A stretch of 19,177 bases of DNA from Palsa-851 sp035534435 (GTDB lineage: Bacteria > Chloroflexota > Dormibacteria > Aeolococcales > Aeolococcaceae): positions 1-19,177 of the forward strand of contig DATLRX010000107.1 of NCBI GenBank assembly GCA_035534435.1, written 5' to 3'. The notes under the pieces were generated by a model. The model worked only from the letters and a program-made list of their open reading frames with translations. It did no database searches and was not told where the DNA came from. Position numbers and translations under genes: made by a program. Positions 5,972 to 13,804 of the stretch are shown one piece after another. How positions within the stretch are numbered: position 1 is the stretch's first letter; the number at the start of each line of letters is the position of its first letter.

Positions 5972-8593
5972 CTACCTGGAAACGAGAGGTGCCGCCGCCC
6001 GAGCCGCTTGTCTGCGGTTGCTCACACCGAGCTTCGCGAGGATCGCGGCCACATGATGGTCCACCGTCTTCTCTGAAAGGTGCAGGCGGCGGGCGATATC
6101 CCGATTGCTCATCTCCTCACTGAGCATGCCGAGCACTTCGAGCTCGCGCGTTGTGAGTCCGCCTGCGTTCTGCTTCGTCGACGGACGCGGCCCCCGTGGC
6201 ACGCTCAGCGCACCACCCTCACGGAGGAGGCGTGCGGCAATGGCCGCCGCCGGTCTCGCGTCCAGTGCCTGGAAGATCGCGATCGCGCGACGATGGTGCT
6301 CGTCGGAGCCTCCCACGCAGAGCGTGACGGCCGCCTCGTAGCGGCAGCCGAGCTCCGTCCAGGCCGCCGCTGCCCCGGCCGTGTCGCCGGCGAGCTCCAA
6401 GGCATACGGACCAACGACTTCGGCGGGTCCCGCCTCGCGAATACCACAGCGTCGTCGCCACGCCGCGAGCTCGCTGACGGCCGCGGCCGCCTTGAAGCGC
6501 ATCGCCAATTCCATTGCATCGTCGGTCGCGGCGCGGGCCGCATCGGCGGCTTTCCCACCCCCTTCGAGCCACGCGACCTCGGCGGACGCGGTGGCGACCG
6601 GGAGGAGATGCTGGAGCTCTCCGGTTGGTGCGGCGTTGGCCTGCGCTTCCGCGAGCGGTCCGCGATGATCGGGATCCCCGCGACGCGCCCTCAGGACCGC
6701 GACGATGCAGAGCACCAGCGTCTGAGCGACCGCGTTGGCGGTGCCGGATCGGAGCACCGTTGACGTCGCCTCGGTGGCCTGCTCCCAGCGGCCCTGGTCG
6801 ACGAGCCGACGGGCTTGGTGTGCGAGGATCTCGAATCGCCATGCGTCGAGCCCGCGCTCGAGGCAGTACTCGAGACCTTCACGTTGATGGATCTCGGCAC
6901 GCGCGTAGTCGTGGACGCGGACCCCCGCCCAGGCGAGGTGGATGTATGCGCGACCAGCCTGCTCGGCGAATCCCCATTCCCTGCAAAGCTGCAGGCTGCG
7001 TTCGAGCGCCCGCCGTCCATCATCGTCACCGAGTAGGTAGCCCGCCGTGCCGATGGAATTCATGGCATGCACCAGCGTCTCGCGGTCGTCGAGGCGCTCG
7101 GCAAGCTCCAGCGCCTTGCCGCCCCAGAAGCGGGTCGCCGCCGTGTCCTCGATGTTGAGCGCCAGCATGGCGCGGTTCGCGTATGCCAGCGCCAGCTCGT
7201 GGCCTGCGGGCAACTGCTCAAGAACAGCAACCGCTGCGACCCCCGCCTCGGACGCTTCCGCGACCTGCCCGAAACAGCGGAGATTCGACGACATTGCCCG
7301 CAGCGCATCACCTTCACGCAGCGTGTCGCCGAGCAACCGGTACGTTGCCAGCGCCTTCTTGCGCGCTTCGATTGCGTCCGCGTAATGGCCGACGAGAAAA
7401 CACTCCCACGACCGCTGCGAGAGCAGCTCAGCGCGTCGCTCGTCGGTCAGAGCCCACCCGAAGCGCAGTGCGCGGGCGTATTGCGCGGCTGCTTCACGAT
7501 GTGCCTGCGCCTGCGCGGCGACCTCTGCCGCCTCGGGCGCGAAGCGGAGCACAGCGTCGACGTCACCCGCACCCTCCGCATGGTGTGACAGCGATGTCGG
7601 ATCGATGGGTCCACGCGTCGGATCGGACAGCGCCGCGAGCGCGGCGCGGTGGAGGGAGACTCGGCGCGGCGGTGACAGCGAGAGCTCGACTGCCAGACGT
7701 GCAAGCTCGTGGCGGAATGCCACACCGCCTGAGATGGCGGCGAGCACGCCTGCGGCAAGGCATTCATCAACGCCGCCCACGGCTTCTGCATCCATGGCCT
7801 CCACAACACCGATGTCGACATCCGCGGGAATGACGGCGACCGTCTCGACCAGCCGCTGCGCGACCGGTCCCAATCGCGCCACCCTCGCGAGGACAGCGTC
7901 CTGGACCGTTGCTGGAAGTGTGTCGCCCCCGGCGGCGAGGACCTCCGTTACGAAGAAGGGATTCCCTCCGGTGTTGCGGTACAGCTCCGCAGCGTCGAGT
8001 CCGTACGGCGATGCCAATTCCGCGACTGCCGATTTCGACAACGGGCTGAGGGAGAGGCGCGCGACCGCCGGGCTCGTCGCGATGTCGCCGATGAGCATTC
8101 GCAGCGGATGGCCGCGGTCGATCTGGTCGTCCCGGTATGTGCCGATCATCAGCACCGGTGCCGACTCCACCTTGCGCGCGAGGAGCCTGAGGACGTCGAG
8201 CGTGGCGTCGTCAGCCCAGTGAAGATCTTCCAACACCACGACGTGCGGCGGCCCTGAACTCAACTGATCGAGCAGGGCTCCGGCGACTTCATGTGGCCGA
8301 GCGCCACGAATGATCAACGCCTCGAGGTCTCCAGCGGACCTGTGAGCGATGTCGAGGAGCGGGCCGAGCGGGTGCGGGGTGGCGAGCGCGTCGCATGCGC
8401 CGGAGAGGACTCGCACCGACTGGTTGGCGCAGAAACGCCGCACGAGCGACGTCTTGCCGACGCCCGCCTCACCACCGATGAAGACAAGACGCCCGGCCGC
8501 CGAGGTTGTGACCGCGGCGAGATGGCGCTCGAGTGCGGCAAGAGCTTCCGCCCGCTCGAGCAGATCCCCAGCTCCTGCAACGGCTAGCGACAT
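5972..8593 (-). CDS. Large AAA-ATPase LuxR-family transcriptional regulator (LAL/MalT-like architecture)
   Basis: An 873-aa cytoplasmic regulator. An N-terminal AAA/NACHT-like ATPase has Walker A GEAGVGKT at residues 41-48, Walker B VVVLEDLHWADD at 118-129, and a sensor-like segment ending in NTGGNPFFVTEVL. Residues about 300-780 are Ala-rich helical repeats resembling TPRs, the usual ligand- or partner-sensing arm. The last about 65 residues form a LuxR helix-turn-helix: LTTRELEVLGMLSEEMSNRD followed by ARRLHLSEKTVDHHVAAILA. The ATG at 8593 has AGGGGA 8 nt upstream, so the start is well supported. Family members act as ATP-dependent activators; the inducer is unknown. Divergence from the DUF4242 gene across a 192-bp palindrome-rich spacer suggests that gene or its own promoter as a target. 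Confidence 0.92.
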   Translation of the reverse strand: MSLAVAGAGDLLERAEALAALERHLAAVTTSAAGRLVFIGGEAGVGKTSLVRRFCANQSVRVLSGACDALATPHPLGPLLDIAHRSAGDLEALIIRGARPHEVAGALLDQLSSGPPHVVVLEDLHWADDATLDVLRLLARKVESAPVLMIGTYRDDQIDRGHPLRMLIGDIATSPAVARLSLSPLSKSAVAELASPYGLDAAELYRNTGGNPFFVTEVLAAGGDTLPATVQDAVLARVARLGPVAQRLVETVAVIPADVDIGVVEAMDAEAVGGVDECLAAGVLAAISGGVAFRHELARLAVELSLSPPRRVSLHRAALAALSDPTRGPIDPTSLSHHAEGAGDVDAVLRFAPEAAEVAAQAQAHREAAAQYARALRFGWALTDERRAELLSQRSWECFLVGHYADAIEARKKALATYRLLGDTLREGDALRAMSSNLRCFGQVAEASEAGVAAVAVLEQLPAGHELALAYANRAMLALNIEDTAATRFWGGKALELAERLDDRETLVHAMNSIGTAGYLLGDDDGRRALERSLQLCREWGFAEQAGRAYIHLAWAGVRVHDYARAEIHQREGLEYCLERGLDAWRFEILAHQARRLVDQGRWEQATEATSTVLRSGTANAVAQTLVLCIVAVLRARRGDPDHRGPLAEAQANAAPTGELQHLLPVATASAEVAWLEGGGKAADAARAATDDAMELAMRFKAAAAVSELAAWRRRCGIREAGPAEVVGPYALELAGDTAGAAAAWTELGCRYEAAVTLCVGGSDEHHRRAIAIFQALDARPAAAIAARLLREGGALSVPRGPRPSTKQNAGGLTTRELEVLGMLSEEMSNRDIARRLHLSEKTVDHHVAAILAKLGVSNRRQAARAAAPLVSR

Positions 8594-8785
8594 CGTCAGA
8601 GTCCCCTGTCTCCCGTGTACCGGACGGATTGTACGTACAGCGGCGTCGACGCGCCCTTCGTGCTCCCAAGATGGGTAATGGCGCGCGCCAATCTGGGTAC
8701 TCCTCCCGATGTGCGCTCGGCCGAGCCGTATCTAGTGTCGCTGCAGGTGGTCGCACTCGCGAGCACAGCACACGGAGGAACGCAG
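8594..8785. promoter_or_regulatory. Divergent control region with three perfect palindromes
   Basis: Between the LuxR-type regulator and the DUF4242 gene lie three perfect palindromes: TGTACGTACA (8630-8639), TGGCGCGCGCCA (8679-8690) and GCTCGGCCGAGC (8715-8726). TGGGTA occurs as a direct repeat on either side of the middle one (8672-8677 and 8694-8699). LuxR-type regulators bind inverted repeats, so one or more of these could be a binding site. I cannot assign -10/-35 boxes with confidence. Confidence 0.45.
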
Positions 8786-9058
8786 ATGCCGAGATACGTC
8801 GTGGAGCGCACCTTTCCGGACGGGCTCCACATCCCTGTGGATGCACAGGGGGCGTCGACCTGCCTGGCAGTGGTGAACAGCAACGCTGATGACGGCGTCA
8901 CCTGGGTCCACTCGTATGTCAGCGAGGACAAGCGGAAGACATACTGCGTCTACGACGCGCCGAGTCCGGAGGCGATCCGCAAGACAGCCGACCGGAACTC
9001 GCTGCCCGTCGACCAGATCACGCAGGTGAGCGTCCTCGACCCGTACTTCTACCGCTGA
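8786..9058 (+). CDS. DUF4242 small protein (SCO4226-like)
   Basis: A 90-aa protein of the DUF4242 family, which adopts a ferredoxin-like fold; a Streptomyces member (SCO4226) is known as a nickel-binding protein. It opens with MPRYVVERTFPDGL and has WVHSYVSEDKRKTYCVYDAP and SPEAIRKTADRNSLPVDQIT, the regular family core, and ends VLDPYFYR. The ATG at 8786 is fixed by GGAGG 7 nt upstream (8774-8778); the open frame extends upstream but that part is control DNA. Candidate metal ligands are His and Cys residues in the HSYVSEDKRKTYC segment, by analogy only. It stands alone, divergent from the LuxR-type regulator and 88 bp before the secreted protein gene. Metal binding here is inferred, not shown. 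Confidence 0.85.
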   Translation: MPRYVVERTFPDGLHIPVDAQGASTCLAVVNSNADDGVTWVHSYVSEDKRKTYCVYDAPSPEAIRKTADRNSLPVDQITQVSVLDPYFYR

Positions 9059-9146
9059 TCGGACGGTAGCGGATTCGACGTCGTCGCACCACGTCAGCGA
9101 CCGACGTCGTCACCAAGAGAATCGCCAACCACAAGGAACGAGATAC

Positions 9147-10145
9147 ATGAAACGCCCGTATACAGGAGTGCGCTTTTCACGGGTTATTGCCCGCCCGGCC
9201 GGCGCCGCCATCCTCACCCTGGGCATGCTTACCGTGTCCCCTCAATTCGGCGCAGCCGCGAGCGCAAAGGCCACCGCTGCTGATTGCACCACCCCGATCA
9301 CGAGTTCCCCCACCGGACGCACGACCGTTTCGACGAAGTCGACGGCCTTCGGCACGGTGCTCAGCATCGGTTCGGGCACCTTTGCGGGTTGCTCCCTGTA
9401 TGTCCTCACGTCCGATGAGCTGCATTCGCTGACGTTCGGTCTCGCGGCCTTCGCCTGCAGCGACGGGGCAAACCCCATCGGCCAGCCGTGCGACAGCGTC
9501 CTCTGGCCGGCGCTCCTGACCAATGGCGCACCCATCGCCGGGCCCGGCGTCAAGCGCAGCCTGCTCGGGACGGTGACCCGAACCGACGTGCTCGCCGGCG
9601 TGAGCGTGCAGCAGGTGACCTACGCCGGTCAGCCGCTCTATCGGTTCTTCCAGGACGAGACGCCCGCGCAAACCGATGGCGCGAACCTGTTCGACCCGGT
9701 GACCAGCCCCGCCGGCACCTGGTACCTGGTGGACCCTGGTCGGGGCAACGCCGCGCCCGGCCGGCTGCAAATGCAGAGCGAGACGGTGGGGGGCAGTACG
9801 GTGCTCGCCGCAACCATGGACAACGACTTCTCCCTCCTGCCGCTGGGGACCTTCCCGGTCTACACCTTGACCAACAAGCACGGTCAGGGATGCCGGAGCT
9901 ACTGTGCCCTGCTCTGGTCGCCGGTCCTCACCGCCGGGCAGCCTGAGGCCGGCGACGGCGTCGACCAGCACGCGCTCGGAGTCGTCGCACGGCCGGATGG
10001 CACCCGCCAGGTGACGTACCACGGCAAGCCCCTGTACCTCTTCACCGGCGATGCCTACATCCCGGGCGTGACCGGGACTCAGAGCATCAACGGCGCGGGT
10101 GCTGTCACCCCGTGGGGCACGTTCAACACCATCCCGCTGTCCTAA
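9147..10145 (+). CDS. Secreted protein with two COG4315 (YxFxxD) repeat domains
   Basis: A 332-aa exported protein of the secreted-repeat family (COG4315, conserved Yx(FWY)xxD motif), whose function is unknown. An Arg-rich n-region and hydrophobic core end at AAASA, giving probable signal peptidase cleavage near residue 40. There is no lipobox cysteine, unlike many lipoprotein relatives. Domain one (about 80-197) has LYVLTSD, CSDGANPIGQPCDSVLWPAL, QVTYAGQPLYRFFQD (motif Y165-F167-D170) and GTWYLVDP. Domain two (about 237-330) has VYTLTNKHGQGCRSYCALLW, QVTYHGKPLYLFTGD (Y297-F299-D302) and PWGTFNTIP. Cysteines occur in pairs, 104/115 and 249/253, suggesting disulfides. AAGGAA lies 8 nt before the ATG. 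It is followed by a strong terminator and so ends its transcription unit. Confidence 0.85.
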   Translation: MKRPYTGVRFSRVIARPAGAAILTLGMLTVSPQFGAAASAKATAADCTTPITSSPTGRTTVSTKSTAFGTVLSIGSGTFAGCSLYVLTSDELHSLTFGLAAFACSDGANPIGQPCDSVLWPALLTNGAPIAGPGVKRSLLGTVTRTDVLAGVSVQQVTYAGQPLYRFFQDETPAQTDGANLFDPVTSPAGTWYLVDPGRGNAAPGRLQMQSETVGGSTVLAATMDNDFSLLPLGTFPVYTLTNKHGQGCRSYCALLWSPVLTAGQPEAGDGVDQHALGVVARPDGTRQVTYHGKPLYLFTGDAYIPGVTGTQSINGAGAVTPWGTFNTIPLS

Positions 10146-10230
10146 TCCGGGAGGCGAACCCGGGTCGTCAGGCGGAAGGTACGCGCCGCCGATGACCGTT
10201 ACGGGCTGCCCACGTCTCCCAGCATCACTG

Positions 10231-10263
10231 AAAGCCTCAGCCGAGCGGTCGGCTGGGGCTTTC
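10231..10263 (+). terminator. Intrinsic terminator after the secreted protein gene
   Basis: AAAGCC-t-CAGCCGA (10231-10244) pairs with TCGGCTG-g-GGCTTT (10249-10262) around a GCGG loop. It is a 13-bp stem with one T/G mismatch position and a short pyrimidine tail (TTTCTC). The stem is A-rich at its foot, so it may act on both strands. Confidence 0.8.
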
Positions 10264-10355
10264 TCGCTGTGGACCTCGGGACTCTGGCAGCGATTGACGC
10301 GCGCCGGTCGACGGCATCACCCGTTGACGCGGCGTGACGTGATCAATGGAACCGC

Positions 10356-13241
10356 GTGTCATTTCGTCATGCCGATCGTGGGGCCTTGATACAGCTCGAT
10401 CACGACGTCACGGGCCCCGCAGCCAGAGTGGGGCATGTGGATACACAGCGGTACCGCCGCGGCATCCGAATGGGGGCAATCGGCGTCGCAGTCGCGATCA
10501 ACGTGTCCTTCGCGATCCTCATCGCTCGCCAGCCGACAGGCGCGCTGACCAACTGGATCGACAACTGGGGCGTGACCATGCTGGCGGCGCTGACGGCTGT
10601 TCCCGCCGCACTCGCGGGAAGGTGCACGCGTGGCCGCCGTCGCTGGGGGTGGTGGCTGATCGGGCTGGCTGGGGTGAGCTGGGCCGTCGGCAATGTCCTG
10701 TACTCCTCAGAGCTCAATTCGGTCTCGCCTGCCTTGAACGATCTCTTCTATCTCGGTGAGATCCCGCTGGCCGGCGCAGGACTCGTGCTGGTTGCATCCC
10801 AGCACGCGACCCGCGCAGGGTTGACCCGGCTCGTGCTCGATGCCCTCACGGTGGTGCCCGCCACCCTCTTCATCAGCTGGGCACTCGTCCTCCACTCCAT
10901 CTGGCTGACGGACACCGACCCCGCTCAGGGGAACTCGGTAGCCGCGACCATCACGTACCTCGCCTATCCGTTGACCGACATCCTCCTGGTCGCGTTGGCG
11001 CTTCTGGTCATCGCCCAGCAGACGGGACGGCTGCGACTCCCCATCGGGCTCATCGCACTCGGATACCTCAGCCTCGCCGTGGCCGACTCCGGCTACAACT
11101 ACTACACGAGCATCGGCACGTACGTGAGCAACATCGTCTTCACAACCGAGTTCGGCTACACGCTCGGCTTCAGCCTCCTCGCCCTCGGCTTGCTCGAGGT
11201 CTGGTTGCGCACACAATCGGACCAGATGCAGACGGACGCAGGTCCGGGAACCCGCGATTCGTCGCTCTTGTGCTACCTCCCTGTGGCAGGCGCCGGTGTC
11301 ATTGCGATGCGACAGGAGCTGATCCACGCGCCCGGCGACGGAGTGCTGTTCTGGTCGGGCCTCCTCGTCCTGGGCATGGTCCTCCTCCGTCAGATGCTGG
11401 CGTTGCTGGAGAACCACGCCTTACGCCGGAACGTTGAGCGACGGATGACCGAGTTGATCGACGAACGTGGCAAGTTGCAGAGAAATGAGGAGCGTTTCCG
11501 GTCCCTGATCGAGAACTCCTCCGACGTCATCGTCATTCTCGATTCGGATATGCGCGTGACGTGGGTGAGCGATTCACTTCGAAAGGTGTTCGGTCCGGTG
11601 CCGGCAATCGCGTCCGGCTCACCCGTTGAGGCGTTGATTCACCGGGATGATCGAGCCCGAGCCATGCATGCCCTCCGCGACCGCCTGCACGATAGCGGCC
11701 GATCTTCCGCACTCGAGTGCAGGGTTCTGGATTCGGAGGGAAGCGTCCGCTGCGTGGACGTGCATGTCGCTCAACTCCTGCAGGATCCGGCGGTGCGGGG
11801 CATCGTCCTCAATATCAGGGATGTCACGGAGCGACGCGAACTGCAGGAGCAGTTGCTCCACCAGGCACTGCACGACCCGCTCACGAATCTGCCGAACCGA
11901 GTGCTCCTCATGGACCGCCTGGAACACGAGTTGAGCCGGAGACGAGGACCCGATCAGGGTGGACCGTCCGTGTTGTTCATGGACATCGACGGGTTCAAGA
12001 CGGTCAACGACACCCAGGGTCATCAAGCGGGTGACGTGCTGCTACGCCAGATCGGAGAGCGTCTGCGGTCAGCGATGCGACCCGGGGACACGGTCGCGCG
12101 GATGGGAGGCGACGAGTTCGCGGTGATCGTCGTCAACACCCTCGGAACAGCCGAGGTTGACCGCGTCGCGGCTCGGTTGGTGAGTGCGATTGCGGCTCCC
12201 TTCGGCGTCGAGCAACAGGACCTCCTCGTCTCGTCAAGCGTCGGCGTGTCGATGCCGTCGACCGGCGGTGAGACGGCCGCAGATCTCGTGCAGCAGGCGG
12301 ATCTCGCGATGTACCGGGCGAAGGAGCTGGGAGGCAATCGCTCCGAGCGGTTCGCCCCCGAGCTCAAGGTGTCGGTGCAGCGGCGCCTCGATACCGAGAG
12401 CGCGCTCCGTTCCGCACTCGCCAATGGGGAATTCCTCCTCCACTACCAGCCGATCCTCGAATTGGCGACCCTGCGCGTGCTCGGAACCGAGGCGTTGATC
12501 CGCTGGCGCATGCCGGACGGCACGATGGTGCAGCCTCTCGATTTCATCTCGCTTGCTGAGGGGTGCGGGTTGATCGTCGAGATCGGGCGCTGGGTGTTGC
12601 GCAAGGCCTGCCAGCAGACGAGGCGGTGGCAGCGCGAGCTGGACGGCGCCGAGCACCTGTCGGTGAGCGTCAACCTGTCGGCCCGGCAGCTGCGCGAACC
12701 CGACTTCGTCGAAGACGTGTTCCGCGCGCTCCGCGACAGCGACCTCGCTCCGACCAGCCTGGTTCTCGAAGTCACCGAGAGCGTGATCGTCGAGGACATC
12801 GATGCGGCCTCCGCAACGCTCACGAGGCTCCGAGGGGCGGGGATTCGTATCGCTCTCGACGACTTCGGGACGGGGTACTCATCGCTGAGTTATCTGCGAA
12901 CGCTGCCCGTCGACGTCATCAAGCTCGATCGCTCATTCGTGACGGGGATCTCCACGAGCGCGGTGACGTCGGCGGTCGCGGGTTCGGTGGTGAGCCTGGC
13001 CGATGCCCTGGGCCTGGTCGTCGTCGCCGAAGGCATCGAGAGCCCGACGCAGCGGGACGAACTCGTGCGGCTCGGCTGCGGGCTCGGTCAGGGCTTCCTG
13101 TTCTCACGCCCGGTCGCCGAGGCCGAGCTCGAGGCCATCGTCGGGGCCGGGGTTCAACCAGCCATGGTCGACGCGCTGCGGATCGCCCACTCGCGGGCGG
13201 TTGCCTCTCTTCGGGATCCGCCGAGCGGCGCCCGAGCCTAG
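10356..13241 (+). CDS. Membrane-bound PAS-GGDEF-EAL cyclic-di-GMP synthase/phosphodiesterase
   Basis: A 961-aa signalling enzyme. Residues about 37-355 form a membrane sensor of roughly ten hydrophobic segments, starting MGAIGVAVAINVSFAILIA, that I do not match to a named MASE domain. A PAS domain follows (about 380-505, from EERFRSLIENSSDVIVILDS to NIRDVTERRELQEQL). The GGDEF domain has the full GGDEF at 584-588 and an intact inhibitory I-site RPGD at 575-578. The EAL domain has EAL at 712-714, DDFGTGYSS from 835 and LPVDVIKLDRSF, all catalytic positions apparently kept. Both cyclic-di-GMP synthesis and breakdown are therefore possible; the balance cannot be read. The start is uncertain: GTG at 10356 is the longest, GTG at 10437 is nearer the first helix, and neither has a strong ribosome site. 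It stands alone between a terminator and a 230-bp gap. Confidence 0.93.
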   Translation: MSFRHADRGALIQLDHDVTGPAARVGHVDTQRYRRGIRMGAIGVAVAINVSFAILIARQPTGALTNWIDNWGVTMLAALTAVPAALAGRCTRGRRRWGWWLIGLAGVSWAVGNVLYSSELNSVSPALNDLFYLGEIPLAGAGLVLVASQHATRAGLTRLVLDALTVVPATLFISWALVLHSIWLTDTDPAQGNSVAATITYLAYPLTDILLVALALLVIAQQTGRLRLPIGLIALGYLSLAVADSGYNYYTSIGTYVSNIVFTTEFGYTLGFSLLALGLLEVWLRTQSDQMQTDAGPGTRDSSLLCYLPVAGAGVIAMRQELIHAPGDGVLFWSGLLVLGMVLLRQMLALLENHALRRNVERRMTELIDERGKLQRNEERFRSLIENSSDVIVILDSDMRVTWVSDSLRKVFGPVPAIASGSPVEALIHRDDRARAMHALRDRLHDSGRSSALECRVLDSEGSVRCVDVHVAQLLQDPAVRGIVLNIRDVTERRELQEQLLHQALHDPLTNLPNRVLLMDRLEHELSRRRGPDQGGPSVLFMDIDGFKTVNDTQGHQAGDVLLRQIGERLRSAMRPGDTVARMGGDEFAVIVVNTLGTAEVDRVAARLVSAIAAPFGVEQQDLLVSSSVGVSMPSTGGETAADLVQQADLAMYRAKELGGNRSERFAPELKVSVQRRLDTESALRSALANGEFLLHYQPILELATLRVLGTEALIRWRMPDGTMVQPLDFISLAEGCGLIVEIGRWVLRKACQQTRRWQRELDGAEHLSVSVNLSARQLREPDFVEDVFRALRDSDLAPTSLVLEVTESVIVEDIDAASATLTRLRGAGIRIALDDFGTGYSSLSYLRTLPVDVIKLDRSFVTGISTSAVTSAVAGSVVSLADALGLVVVAEGIESPTQRDELVRLGCGLGQGFLFSRPVAEAELEAIVGAGVQPAMVDALRIAHSRAVASLRDPPSGARA

Positions 13242-13385
13242 CCGACGGCGCGTTCAAGACGCAGCAGCAATCTCGCCCCGCTGTCAACACACTGTCCAGG
13301 CGGCGCGGAGTGGCCGGGATCGGCGTCCACGGTCTACCATCGTGGTGACAGGGGGGCCGCTCAGCCACAACGCCGATCGTTTTCG

Positions 13386-13404
13386 GCATCCGTCACACGG
13401 ATGC
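13386..13404. repeat. Short inverted repeat upstream of the zinc-ribbon gene
   Basis: GCATCCG (13386-13392) and CGGATGC (13398-13404) are perfect complements around TCACA. It could be an operator or a weak hairpin ending the cyclic-di-GMP enzyme transcript; no T-run follows. Confidence 0.35.
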
Positions 13405-13429
13405 AATATCAGCGGGAACGTTGAGTTGT

Positions 13430-13459
13430 AGCGTGTCGGCACCCACAGCGTGTCAGCAC
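13430..13459 (+). repeat. Tandem 13-bp direct repeats before a ribosome site
   Basis: AGCGTGTCGGCAC (13430-13442) and AGCGTGTCAGCAC (13447-13459) match at 12 of 13 positions with a 17-bp period. The second copy abuts the AAGGGG ribosome site (13460-13465) of the small zinc-ribbon gene, so a protein or RNA binding there could affect its expression. Function unknown. Confidence 0.45.
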
Positions 13460-13471
13460 AAGGGGTGGATC

Positions 13472-13663
13472 ATGGCCGATGGCGAAATCCGTGAATGCCC
13501 GGAATGCAGGTCAACTGAGGTGGTCAAGCACAATCCCAGTGCGCCAGCTCTTGGCACCGCAAGCCGGACCGTGGTCTCCGGATACGAGTGTGTCGAGTGC
13601 GGTTGCCGTTGGGCTCCGCACGTGGAGCTGACGGGGCAGGCGGTGCAACCAATCACGCGCTAG
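13472..13663 (+). CDS. Small zinc-ribbon protein
   Basis: A 63-aa protein with a two-knuckle zinc ribbon: CPEC at residues 9-12 and CVECGCRW from 40, i.e. C-x2-C ... C-x2-C with an extra Cys at 45. The spacing of 27 residues between the knuckles is normal for rubredoxin-like ribbons. The intervening part is polar and the tail has no motif. The ATG at 13472 has AAGGGG 6 nt upstream; the frame also extends 17 codons upstream but that part covers the tandem repeats and lacks a ribosome site. It may bind nucleic acid or a partner protein; I recognise no named family. Confidence 0.75.
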   Translation: MADGEIRECPECRSTEVVKHNPSAPALGTASRTVVSGYECVECGCRWAPHVELTGQAVQPITR

Positions 13664-13804
13664 ACCTTTCACCTCCTGCAGGAGTTCCGCGCGCCTTCGC
13701 GGGATCGATGCTGAAGGTCGTCGTGCCCGCTTGCGCCGCCGGCGGCGCGCTGCTGAGCCGTCGTTGCCGCTTCGCCACGGGTGCACTTCTGGAAGACTCT
13801 CCTC
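13664..13804. other. Spacer with two perfect palindromes
   Basis: CTCCTGCAGGAG (13673-13684) lies 10 bp after the zinc-ribbon stop. A 16-bp palindrome made of GCGCCGCC (13733-13740) and GGCGGCGC (13741-13748) lies nearer the phosphotransferase gene. Neither has a T-run, so factor-independent termination is doubtful. They may be operators or simply GC-rich symmetric DNA. Confidence 0.35.

Noticed and set aside
4239..8639. A shared TGTAC regulon linking the flippase and LuxR spacers
   Set aside because: TGTAC repeats occur at 4239-4255 and 8616-8639, but spacing differs (11 versus 14 bp) and the flanks do not match, so a common regulator is not supported.
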